Below, piece after piece: positions 50,149 to 60,200 of a DNA stretch of 64,000 nucleotides. A program made the position numbers and the translations under genes. The stretch lies in assembly GCA_017632935.1 (NCBI GenBank), contig JAGBQJ010000001.1, positions 1 to 64,000 of the forward strand, given 5' to 3'. The notes under the pieces are model-generated. The model searched no databases, had not been told where the DNA came from, and was given only the letters and a program-made list of their open reading frames with translations. Within the stretch, counting starts at the first letter, position 1; every line of letters begins with the position of its first letter. The stretch comes from Bacteroidales bacterium (GTDB lineage Bacteria > Bacteroidota > Bacteroidia > Bacteroidales > F082).

Positions 50149-50156
50149 CAAAGTTA
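50149..50156 (-). promoter_or_regulatory. -7 element TAACTTTG for ade
   Basis: CAAAGTTA on the + strand, 22 bases upstream of the ade start on the minus strand. Confidence 0.5.
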
Positions 50157-50190
50157 CGGAATCGATTTCAAAACGTAAAAAGAAAAAACC

Positions 50191-50198
50191 TATCTTTG
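50191..50198 (+). promoter_or_regulatory. -7 element TATCTTTG for the rRNA methyltransferase gene
   Basis: Exact match 18 bases before the ATG at 50217, divergent from the ade promoter. Confidence 0.6.
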
Positions 50199-50216
50199 CA
50201 TCAAAATCCGAACCTA

Positions 50217-51422
50217 ATGGAACAAACCCCACTCTATCCCGTCATACGGCTCAACCCAGGCAAGGAAGAAGCCCTGCGCCGCTTCCATCCTTGGGTATTC
50301 TCGGGCGCCATCCACGACGCCGCCAAAGGCCTGCAGGCGGGCGACACCGTCACTGTCACCGACTACGACGGCAACATCCTTGGCACCGGCTTCTGCGAGT
50401 CGGACAGCATCGCCATTAAGATGCTCAGCTTTGAGAACCAGAAAATCGACGAGTGGTTCTTCCTCGACCGCCTCAAACAGGCCTATGAGGCACGCCAAAT
50501 CATGGGCTTGACCGATAACCCGCACACCAACTGTTTCCGTCTTGTACATTCCGAAGGCGACGGCTTGGCAGGTCTTATCGTCGACGTCTATGGCCACACC
50601 GCCGTGGTGCAGGCCCAAACCGAAGGCATGGCCATTCACCTGAAGGAGATCGTCCGCGCCCTCAAGCTCATGCCCGACCTCGGCTTACAAGCTGTCTACA
50701 ACAAAAGCGCCGAAGCCATGCAACGCATGGGCAAGGAAGACGCCATCATCGAAGACGGCTATCTCCTTGGCGACAGACTCGACGAGGTGATCCTGGAAAA
50801 CGACAGCCGCTTCCTGCCCAACTGGGAAGAAGGCCAGAAAACGGGCTTCTTCCTCGACCAGCGCGAGAACCGCGAGTTGGTGCGGCGTTTTGCAGCCGGC
50901 AAGACCGTGCTCAACGCCTTCGGCTACACGGGAGGCTTCTCCGTCACGGCACTGAAAGGCGGCGCCAAGAGGGCCATCACCGTTGACGCATCCAAAAAAG
51001 CCATGAATATGGCAGAAGCCAACCTCGAACTAAACGACTACTCCATTGAGGACAATCCTTGCCATGTGGCCGACATGAAAGAATATGTGACCCAGATGCG
51101 CCAAGGTGCCTTCGACCTCATCATCCTCGACCCGCCGGCCTTCGCCAAGCGGCACCAAGACCGACATCGCGGCTTGGGCGGCTACAAATTCATCAACGCC
51201 GAGGCCATCAAGCGCATCGCCAAAGGGGGACTGCTGTTCACCTTCAGCTGCTCGCAGGCCGTCGACAAAGCCACCTTCCAGAGCATCGTCACCGCAGCGG
51301 CAATAGAGGCCAAACGCAACGTACGCATCGTCGACCAGCTGTCGCAGCCCGCCGACCATCCCATCAACATCTTCCACCCAGAAGGGGCGTACTTAAAAGG
51401 ATTGATGCTTATCGTAGAATAA
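50217..51422 (+). CDS. Class I SAM-dependent rRNA methyltransferase (RlmI-like)
   Basis: A 401-residue 23S rRNA cytosine-C5 methyltransferase-like protein. The N-terminal PUA domain reads GKEEALRRFHPWVFSGAIHD; the middle domain has RLVHSEGDGLAGLIVDVYG; the Rossmann domain has KTGFFLDQRENRELV, VLNAFGYTGGFSVTAL and DLIILDPPAFAKR (the DPPxF catalytic loop), then LLFTFSCSQAV. These fit RlmI/YccW. Start 50217 is chosen from promoter spacing. Confidence 0.93.
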   Translation: MEQTPLYPVIRLNPGKEEALRRFHPWVFSGAIHDAAKGLQAGDTVTVTDYDGNILGTGFCESDSIAIKMLSFENQKIDEWFFLDRLKQAYEARQIMGLTDNPHTNCFRLVHSEGDGLAGLIVDVYGHTAVVQAQTEGMAIHLKEIVRALKLMPDLGLQAVYNKSAEAMQRMGKEDAIIEDGYLLGDRLDEVILENDSRFLPNWEEGQKTGFFLDQRENRELVRRFAAGKTVLNAFGYTGGFSVTALKGGAKRAITVDASKKAMNMAEANLELNDYSIEDNPCHVADMKEYVTQMRQGAFDLIILDPPAFAKRHQDRHRGLGGYKFINAEAIKRIAKGGLLFTFSCSQAVDKATFQSIVTAAAIEAKRNVRIVDQLSQPADHPINIFHPEGAYLKGLMLIVE

Positions 51423-51423
51423 G

Positions 51424-51503
51424 AAATGCAGAATGATGAATGCAGAATGCGGAATAGGGCAAATATGCTCCATTCCGCATTCTTAATTCCTAATTCCGCA
51501 TTA
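51424..51503. repeat. GCAGAATG/CATTCCGCATTC inverted repeat
   Basis: Words AATGCAGAATGATGAATGCAG and GAATGCGGAATA on the left and CCATTCCGCATTC with CTAATTCCGCATTA on the right form a hairpin-capable element between convergent genes. The words are shared with 35165-35220. Confidence 0.65.
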
Positions 51504-51510
51504 CACGGTC

Positions 51511-52086
51511 TTATCTGTCGCCCAAGAAAGAGCCCAGCTTATGCGGGTGTTTCTTCGCTTGTCGGCTTCCCGATTTCGTCACTTCTTTGCTGACGCGTTT
51601 CAGATAAGCCCTCTCCATATAATCCTTATCGTATTCGTTCTCGTAGATAAACGAATCGTCTTCAAAGTCTTGGATCTGCAACTTGAACGTGCGCATTGTT
51701 CCCAAATTGGTCATGTAAAGGCAACGGTCGCTCTGATTATAGGAACAGTCGAACTCGGTCACCACAACTGTATCGGGACATACAATGTAGTAATCGTAGT
51801 TGAAATCATTATCCTCGTCGATTCCAATCGAGTCAATGGCGCTGTCACGCATCTCGCCAGTTCCATTCTCTTTAAAAATCAATTGGATACCGTTGTCGGT
51901 AGAATTCGGATCATAAGTGTAAACCTCCGAAGAAGCCGCAATCGGGTTGCCCGCATAGTCGATGTTGTAGTACTCAATCTTCTCAACACCCCAAGTGCCG
52001 ATGAAACTTTTGTATTCAATCTTGTTGCATGAGGTGAACAGCAAGGCCCCAAGGGCCATCATGGTCAAAAATGTCAGTTTTTTCAT
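51511..52086 (-). CDS. Lipocalin-like lipoprotein 1
   Basis: A 191-residue lipoprotein (MKKLTFLTMMALGALLFTSC). The mature part starts YKSFIGTWGVEKIEYY, then a run of beta strands with IQLIFKENGTGEMRD and FDCSYNQSDRCLYMT, the layout of Bacteroidetes lipocalin-like domains. A basic tail (KSGSRQAKKHPHKLG) ends it. Second gene of a pair with the next feature, 18 bases apart. Function unknown. Confidence 0.75.
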   Translation of the reverse strand: MKKLTFLTMMALGALLFTSCNKIEYKSFIGTWGVEKIEYYNIDYAGNPIAASSEVYTYDPNSTDNGIQLIFKENGTGEMRDSAIDSIGIDEDNDFNYDYYIVCPDTVVVTEFDCSYNQSDRCLYMTNLGTMRTFKLQIQDFEDDSFIYENEYDKDYMERAYLKRVSKEVTKSGSRQAKKHPHKLGSFLGDR

Positions 52087-52104
52087 TTTTTCTATTTTTA
52101 AGTG

Positions 52105-52587
52105 TTAATCAATTCGTTTCAAGAAAAAGCGCTCAAAAAATGGAGTCGGCTCCGAGAAATGGTTGGTCCACGATGCCGTAATATGGTTGTCCGTCATCTC
52201 CTCTATGGACATGTCGGCACTGGTCGCATCAGAAAACGCCGAGATAATCCATGAGGTGTTATAGATGGTAAGTACTTGACTTATAGAATCATAGTCAAAA
52301 CTACAAGTATATTTCTTAATCACGGCAGGGCTGTCGTTGAGCAACAACTTACCCGAGCCATCGGCATTGAAATACACCTCATAGCCATGCCCCTCGCCGA
52401 CCTCATATTGCAGCGTATCCCATTGCTCAAAGCCTGTGCTGTCGGTGCGGCAACTGATATATTGCTCGCAGCCCCAATGTCCTACCAAAGGCAACTCGGC
52501 ATACGCCTCCTGCTTGTGGCACGAAGTTGTGGCCAACAAAACCAAGGTAGCCAGAGCTACAAAACGGATTTGGAGCTTTTTTCCCAT
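52105..52587 (-). CDS. Lipocalin-like lipoprotein 2
   Basis: A 160-residue lipoprotein (FVALATLVLLATTSC lipobox). PLVGHWGCEQYISC and YEVYFNADGSGKLLLND, then YTCSFDYDSISQVLTIYN, parallel the neighbouring gene strand by strand, so the two look like a tandem duplication that has diverged. First gene of the pair, with a promoter at 52602-52609. Function unknown. Confidence 0.75.
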   Translation of the reverse strand: MGKKLQIRFVALATLVLLATTSCHKQEAYAELPLVGHWGCEQYISCRTDSTGFEQWDTLQYEVGEGHGYEVYFNADGSGKLLLNDSPAVIKKYTCSFDYDSISQVLTIYNTSWIISAFSDATSADMSIEEMTDNHITASWTNHFSEPTPFFERFFLKRID

Positions 52588-52601
52588 AACTAAATTCGTT
52601 G

Positions 52602-52609
52602 CAAAAATA
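52602..52609 (-). promoter_or_regulatory. -7 element TATTTTTG for the lipocalin-like pair
   Basis: CAAAAATA on the + strand, 14 bases upstream of the start at 52587 on the minus strand. Confidence 0.5.
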
Positions 52610-52639
52610 GGATTAATTCAGATATTGCGCCAATTTTTC

Positions 52640-52647
52640 TATTTTTG
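52640..52647 (+). promoter_or_regulatory. -7 element TATTTTTG for the EEP-family gene
   Basis: Exact TAnnTTTG match 19 bases before the ATG at 52667. Confidence 0.55.
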
Positions 52648-52666
52648 CTGCATAAATTCTTTTATA

Positions 52667-53953
52667 ATGAAACGCATAATCCACCTTATTATAATACTGT
52701 TCTGTATCATTCCCTCGACAAACGCACAAGACACGCTGACCGTGATGCAGTATAACCTGCTGTATTATGGCAACACTGCCATTTGCAATGAAAGCGTCAA
52801 CAACACGCAACGCAAGGACGAATGCATCCGCACCCTCGTGGATTATGTGAAACCCGACATCTTTACTGTCTGCGAATTTGGCTCCACGGCTGCATTACAA
52901 AACGATTTCCTGCGCCACAACCTCAACATCAACGGGGTCACCTATTGGCAAACTGACAACATCATCAACTACGCAAACAGCTATATTATCAACCACATTT
53001 TCTATGATTCACGCAAACTAGGACTTAAAAAGCATGTAGCTTTACGAACCAATCCACGAGACACTGATGTTTATGAGCTATATCTAAAAACACCTGGGTT
53101 GTTTGCTGGAGACACCGTTTTTCTGACCTGTATCGTGGCTCATACCCGAGCTGGTGAAGACTGGGAAAGCTCACGTCGGGCACAGATGCAAATCGCCATG
53201 GACTACATCAGCCAACACCATGCCAATGAAAACGTGTTGATTATGGGCGATTTCAACATGTATACCTCGAACGAAAGCGGCTATCAACTGCTGACCAGAA
53301 CTTACAGCGATCCCAACACTTTATTCATCGACCCATTAGCTTCTTTGGGTGGGGTGGGCGATTGGAACAATAACATCCAATACGCCCGCTTTCACACGCA
53401 GTCCACGCACAGCTCATCGACAAGTTGCTTTTCGTCAGGTGGCATGGACGACCGTTTCGATTTCATTCTGATGTCCGATGAAATCGCTTTTAGCTACAAC
53501 CATTTGCGCTATGTGCGCAACTCCTACCAAGCATTGGGCAACGACGGGTATCACTTTAACCAAAGCATCAACCAAGGCACCAACTCGGCCGTACCCGCCG
53601 AAGTCGCTGAAGCCCTCTACGACTGCTCCGACCACCTCCCTGTGACGATGAAAATCGCCGCGGACGTGCATCTTGGCGTTGAAGACCACGAGGCACAAAG
53701 CCTCTTCGCCACTGTGGCGCCCAATCCAGCTTCCGACAAGGCTATGGTGCATTTCTTCAACCCTTCACAAGGCAAAATACAATTCGATCTGTATTCGCTG
53801 CAAGGGCAGCTGATGCAACATGAATCAGCCGACTTCGGTGAAGGCTCTCAGGAATTTGGGATGTCAATAGGAGGCCTGACTAAGGGATTTTATCTGCTGA
53901 AGATTAGGCATGATAATGGCTGGGGGCAGACAGTGAAGGTTGTTGTTCAGTAA
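52667..53953 (+). CDS. T9SS-secreted endonuclease/exonuclease/phosphatase family protein
   Basis: A 428-residue secreted hydrolase. Signal peptide MKRIIHLIIILFCIIPSTNA. EEP fold motifs: VMQYNLLYYGN (Asn metal ligand), FTVCEFGS (Glu), NVLIMGDFNMYTSNESGY (D-x-N) and CSDHLPVTMKI (D-H). The last 80 residues are a T9SS sorting domain (VAPNPASDKAMVHFFNP ... KGFYLLKIRHDNG). The substrate could be extracellular DNA, a phosphodiester or a lipid phosphate. Start 52667 removes 77 upstream residues that lack a signal and cross the promoter. Confidence 0.88.
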   Translation: MKRIIHLIIILFCIIPSTNAQDTLTVMQYNLLYYGNTAICNESVNNTQRKDECIRTLVDYVKPDIFTVCEFGSTAALQNDFLRHNLNINGVTYWQTDNIINYANSYIINHIFYDSRKLGLKKHVALRTNPRDTDVYELYLKTPGLFAGDTVFLTCIVAHTRAGEDWESSRRAQMQIAMDYISQHHANENVLIMGDFNMYTSNESGYQLLTRTYSDPNTLFIDPLASLGGVGDWNNNIQYARFHTQSTHSSSTSCFSSGGMDDRFDFILMSDEIAFSYNHLRYVRNSYQALGNDGYHFNQSINQGTNSAVPAEVAEALYDCSDHLPVTMKIAADVHLGVEDHEAQSLFATVAPNPASDKAMVHFFNPSQGKIQFDLYSLQGQLMQHESADFGEGSQEFGMSIGGLTKGFYLLKIRHDNGWGQTVKVVVQ

Positions 53954-53956
53954 TTG

Positions 53957-54240
53957 CAGGCTTCAGAAAGTATGTCATCCCTACCGGCCTCAACAGATAT
54001 GTCATCCCTACGGGGGCTTGTACAGGTTCTTGAAGACATGTCATCCCTACGCTGGATTGTGCGGTGGCTTGGGATCTATGGCTTCAAGAGCCATCCATTA
54101 AGGTTATACTTCTACATTCCACTGCCCATAGATTCTTTTTCTATATTTCGCATCGCATAGATTCCCGCCTACCCACTTACCCACGTTGGAATGACATGCG
54201 CTGCTGGAAGGAATGACATGAGCAGCGGGGCTTTGACATG
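53957..54240. repeat. Cluster of dispersed repeats before the alpha-2-macroglobulin-like gene
   Basis: No gene. The stretch holds GGCTTCAGAAA (53960-53970), three copies of ATGTCATCCCTAC (from about 53974, 54000 and 54038), a degenerate right end near 54090, and two ATTCCCGCC/GGAATGACATG words at 54161-54225. It is the densest mix of the families seen at 42.95 and 61.3 kb. Confidence 0.75.
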
Positions 54241-54252
54241 GGAGGCTGTCTT

Positions 54253-57200
54253 TTACTCTCCTACAACAACCCTCATCCCATCCGAATACGCGCTAAACTC
54301 CGGCGCATACTGGCACTGGATCAAGGCGTAGCCGTTGTTGAGGTGGCCTTCCTTGGTGACGAACATGCTGTATTCCAGCTGGTGCGTGCCCTTAGGCAGG
54401 AACTCGATGAAGAACTCCATGTCGGTGTCGGTGTTGCTCTGGTAATAGCTCATGCGGTCGTTGTACTCGTAACGCGAGATCTGCTCAATCGGTTCGAAGC
54501 CTGCCGCACGGAGATCCTTCACGAAGACAAAGCTCATGTCTTGCTGGCTGGTGAAGGTGATTTTTACCGTCAGCTTGTCGCCGACCTTCAGCGTACGCTT
54601 CTCGGCAGGAACCAAAACCTTACCCTTGTCCGTCACCGTCTCCACAAACAACTCGCGCTTGATGGTGAAGCCCGACTCGTCGCTCTTGACCTCGTCAATG
54701 GGGACGAAGTACTGGCGGAACAGACCGCCCCAGACCAAGTGGTTGGTCGGGTTGTTGACCGTGAGCTGACGCATGTCCTGCGTCACCTCGTTAGCATTCC
54801 AACGACGCTGGATGAAGCCCGTTCCAGCCACACCACCCTCGGTGCTGACAGGCGTGTTGCCAAAGCGTAGGGTGACTTCCTTGCCTTCCTCAAACCAGTC
54901 GCTGCCACGCATCAGCAGGGCGTATATGGCGTCTGCGGTAGAAGCGGAGTTCTCCCATTTGTTGGTCTGCTTCTGGGTGAGCAACCACACGCGCAGTTGA
55001 TCAATCATCTCTTGGTTCTGGTCAATCTCGGCAAAAGCAGCCATGATGTTAGCGTGCGTGGCGATATGCGACTCGAAAGAGAAGTACTTCTTCGGCCAGT
55101 ACATGCCAATCTGTTCGTTCTTCTGGGCACATTCCTTGAAACTCTGAATCATCAGCTTGGCGGTCTTCTCGTTGCCGTTGCGGTAGAGCACCAAGGCACC
55201 CTTTGAGCGTTGGTTGAAGTTGAACGAAGTCCATTCCTTGTCGAGGCTCTTGAGATAATAGTCCTTAGCCTTGGCAAAGTCCTTGTCGGAGTTTTGCACA
55301 TCGAAGAAACTCAAGGCATAGAGCTCGTTCAAGGTGCTGGAACCGATAGGCCAATCCTTGCCTTTACTATGTTTCTTCATGTAGCGATAGGTCTCGGCCA
55401 CATCGTATTCGAGGTAACGCACTGCCTTGTCGCAGATGCTTTGTGCGGTGTTTTGGTCGGCCTTGCTCAGCGAACTCCATGCACCCATCTTCTGCAACTT
55501 GCCCATACCCCCCAAGATGTAAGTGGTGATGTAGGCACTCTCGGGCATGCCGTCCATCCACGACCAGCCGCCGTTGTATTGCTGCTTCTGCGAGATGAGT
55601 TTCAAGGCGTTGGTCTGCTGGTTGCGGATGGTGTTCACCTCAAAGAGGGTGGCAATGCGGCTGCGTTGCTCGGTCTCGCTCTTGGCCTCCAGCACCCATG
55701 GCGTCTCTTGCAGCATGATGGCCTTCAGGTCTTGGTCTTTCTCGAGTTGCGAAAGCAAGGCATCGGGCGTCTCAATCTGCCATTTCTTGATGTAGTTCAA
55801 GAGATTCGGGATGTGGTCGGCGATGTAGGACGAGAGCGTGTTGGCGTAGAACACGTAGAAGGCAGTCTCGGCGCGGTCGGTGCTGATGTTGGCCAGGTAA
55901 GGCAGGGCCTGCACGGCGTACCACACGGGGTTGGTGCTGAAATTGAGTGTCAGGCTATAGTCGCGTTCGTGGCTGTCGGGGTTGGCGATGGCCTCGAAGT
56001 CGAAGGTCTTTTCAGTCTCGGCCTTCACGGTGATGGGCAGGGTCTGCGTCATGAAGATCTCGCTGCTCAACACAGGCAGCAGGTGCTGCTCGGCATCGCT
56101 GAACTGTCCCGCATAAGCTGTAAAGCGGAAGGCCAAGAGGCTCAAATCGTATTGTCCAGCCACCTTCCAGCGCACTTCCTTGCTGCGACCAGGTTGGATA
56201 GTCTCCATTGGGATGGTGGCATTGGTAACAATCATGTTGATAGGCTTCATCGTGCCCGCATCGAAGATCTCGAGTTTCGCCTTTGGCGTGACAGGCTCGT
56301 CCCCAGTATTGATAACATTAGCCACGAACCACAGTGTGTCGTTGTCGTACATATAGCGCGGCATGTCGGCCATGATCATCACAGGCTTCGAGGAGGTGAA
56401 GGTGTATTCCTTGCTGCCCGTCTTACGGTCTTTGGTGTAAGCCATAAGCATAAGGCGCCAGCGCGTGAGGGCGTCGGGCATGGTGAAGCTGAAGGTGGCG
56501 CTACCGTCTTTGTTGGTGCGCAGTTGCGGGAAGAAGAACGCCGTCTCGTTGAAATTCTCGCGGAGGGTGGGCTCAGCAGGCTCTTCATTCTTTTTTGTCT
56601 CTTTAGGAACTTCGCCTTCTTGTTTTGCGATTTCTACCATTTCTTCAGCCTCGACCGATTCAACAGCACCATCTGCCATGGCCATTGGTGCGGCATTGTC
56701 CTCCATCATCACCATCTCCTCCATGACAGCAGCATTCTTTCTCCTAACGGCACCACTGCCCAACATCTGTGCCCCACGATAGAAATACCAGAAATCGAAG
56801 AAGGGCGCATCGGAAGGCAGGCTGAAGTTAAAGAGTTCGGCGAAATAGAAGTATTCCTCACCCGTGCTGGACGAAGTGAAACCATGGCTATCGGTGCTGA
56901 AGCCACTAGAGTACGTGCCCGAAGGCGACATATTAAACCACCAATAGTTTCTAGCAAATTCGTCCAACGAGGCATCATACATTCCAGCCAACAAGGCAGC
57001 TTCAAGAGGCTTGTCCTTATAGTCGCGGACGGTCACCTCCCAAGTCTCTTCGGCACCGGGACTGAGTTTGTCGCGCACAGTGGCAAGTTTCACGTCCAAA
57101 TCGTAGTTGTCGAAAGGCACAGAAACACCCAAACGGTTGGTGTTGAAGCTGTTTTCTTTCACAAAAACATAACGCCAACTAAGGCCGCCACGGTCTTGCT

Positions 57201-60200
57201 CGGTCACCTTATAAGATAAGGTCTGCACGCTATTGCTAACGTTGATTTTCTTGTCCATTCGGATTTCATCGCCGTGGAGTAATTGTACCCAGATGTCCAC
57301 ATCCTTGGCCGCACTGCCGATGCTGAGTTGGATTTCCTCGCCTGGCTTGGCCGTCGACTTGTCCTGATGTGTCCATTCCATCGTGGTGAAAGGCAGCTTC
57401 TTGGAGTCGTTCTCAAACACGGTGAACTGCTGCGAAATCTTCGCCAGGGGGTCGTCCAAGCTCGTCAGCTCAACGACATATTTCCCTGGTTGCAGAGCCT
57501 TGCCTTCATAGAACTTGGCTTTGTCGTCCACCATGATTTCGGATTCAGAAACCAAGGTCCCTGAGCCCTGAGCCTGTCGAAGGGTCGAAGGGCCGGCTTG
57601 ATTATCATAAAAACTGTATTCAGGGAACAACCGCTTCAATTCGGCATCACTCAGCAACTGCCTATCCAGTTTTTCCGAACGTCCCATCGCCTTGAAATAG
57701 TTGATTTTTTCAACATCTTCGTAGCGGTAGATCTTGCGCACAATGCGGCTCTTGGCGGGCTGCCAACTGAGGTTGCTCACGGTGATTTGGTACTTGCCGA
57801 TGTCTGATTTTTCAATCTCATTGGGCAAATCGGTGCCAATGGCGATTTCGTTGTAGCCCGCGCGGATGCTGTAAGTGTCGGCATGGGTCTCGCCCTGCTT
57901 GCTCGTGGCGGTCACTTCGATTTCGTAAGTGAACACGGGCTGCTTCTCGGGCGCGATGCTCAGTGAAGGCTTTAGGTGGAAGGTGATGGCGAACTTACCG
58001 TTCTCGTCGGTACGGGCCTTGCCGTAGGTGATCTGCTCATCCTCGACGGTCGGGTACCACCACCACCAGCAACGCCAAGGGAAAGAGGTCTTGCGGATGA
58101 CGCGATAGCTGTATTCCACATCGTCCAAACCAAATCCGGCGTAGGCCTTCACGTCACCGCGCACCGTCACTTCCTGGTTGAGTTTATATTGCTCTTTCGG
58201 ACGCTCAAAGTTGACCTCAAAAGTCGGGCGCTTGTATTCCTCTACGCGGATTGTCGTGCTGCCTTGGTCGGCATTGAGGTGGAATATGCCATTTAACCGG
58301 TCTGTGGGGATGACGAAGGAGCCGCTGAACGAGCCATATTCGTCGGTGGTGAAATTGGCCGATTTGATTTCCTGCCAGTTGGCATCACGGAAGGAAACGC
58401 TCTCCTCATAGCCGTTGACGAGGCTGAGGTCCTCACCCTGGCGACGCGTCACAATGCCTTGGAAATAGACGGTCTGACCTGGACGGTAAATAGCTCTGTC
58501 GGTGAAGAGCTTTGTACTGTATGTCTCTCTGTCGTCCTTGTAGCGCTCATAAAGACGGAGATAGTTGTTCGACAACAGGTTGTCATCGCCCTTACGGAGG
58601 TTGATACAGAACGAGTTGTTGTCCATCTTGCTCACTTCTACCCTTCCGTTACGGTCGGTCTTCGGCGTGGCGAGAATAGTGGTCTTGTATTCGCGGGCTT
58701 TGTAGTCCCACTCGCGACGGTAGACCTCCACGGTGACACCTTCCACGCTTTTCCCCGTCTTGCGGTCAACAGCCACCACGGTCATCTTCGCGTCCTTTGT
58801 GTCGGTGATGTAGCCGAGACTGGATACTTGGAAGTTGAGCATCAATGTCTTGTTCTCTTTAGTAATGCCTTTTTTCGTGGTGGCGGTCAGGAAGTAGATG
58901 CCGCGTTCCAAAGCAGGCAAGGCAATCAGGGTGCTGTGCTGACGGTAGTCGGTCTCAGGTGACAAAGCGAGTTCCTGCTCAGCGACAGCTGTCTTTTTGT
59001 TCAACGCCTTCAGCATGTCATCCTTGCTCATCTCATTCAGCTTTTGCAGTTCCTTCTCGTCGACCTTCACGAGTCTATAATAAGGTGTAGTCGTGTTCTT
59101 GTACTCCAGCACGGCGGGAATGACCTCGTTGGGCAGCTGCACCGAGTTCAAAGTGATGTCGATTTGTGGCTCTTCGATATGTTTGATGATGTTTTGGCAG
59201 TTCTTCGCACCCTTCGACTTCGGGAACTTGGCGACGGCCTCTTCACACATCGCCTTGGCTTTCTTGTAGTTGTCAAAATAGGCACTGTCGCTGTCGTTGC
59301 CCTCGTATTGGGCCATCAAGTTCATCGCTACCAACGAGGTGATTTCGGCCGACAACGGATTGTCCTTATGCTGCGCCTTCAAGTCCTCCATCGCGGCTTG
59401 GTACCTGTCGGGTTTCGACAAGATGTTGTCGACAAAGCCAAAACGCTTGAAGTCGTTGTAAATCAGCACGTCCTCATTTTTGTTTTGAAGATTATAGGCT
59501 ATCAGATCCTGATAAATCTTGAGGCATTTGGTCAGCGGGTTGTCGGCCTTGCCCAAGTCGGCTTTCACGAAGTCCTTGGCGGGCAACCACCAGGCATCGG
59601 TCTCGCCTTCCACGTCGTCGGCATTGGCCTTTCCCTGATAGTAATTCGCCACGCGGTGGAACATGAACTCGAACAGCGAGGCCTCATAGTCAACGTGTTC
59701 CAAGGCATCTTTTTGAAGGTCATCATAAAGTGCCAGGAAGTCTTGTGTCTTGGCCTTTTTCAGCGCATCGACGGACTTCAGGGCTTCGTCATAATGCTGG
59801 TTGATGCGCGTTTTGAAACTCTCCGTGTCCCAATATTTCATCTCCACCTTCGAGAGGTCGCCGTCGATGGGCAGGTTCTCGTTGATGCGCCATTGGTTGC
59901 CATCCAGATAATTGGCGTATGCCCTTGCGATTTCCTCGTGCAACAAGGCATCGTACACGGCATCCAGCTGCCCGACTTTGCTCTCGGCGTATTGGATAAA
60001 GGCCTGTGAGGGGTCTTCTTCCACGGTAATCCGCATGATATTCTGCCGATAGAGCCAGGTCTTCAGCAGTTGCAGTTGGTTTTTGTCCTTCGAGGCGCGT
60101 TCCTCGATGGCATTTAGTTCTTTTTCAGCCGATTCCGGCAGGTCTTTTTCAAGGTTTTCCTTTACTTTTTTCCACATAGTCTCATAATTGTTTTTCGATG

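Noticed and set aside
55210..57219. 669-residue ORF antisense to the alpha-2-macroglobulin-like gene
   Set aside because: It is a shadow frame: the sense strand encodes conserved A2M domains, and the antisense product is rich in His/Leu/Val with no recognisable domain.
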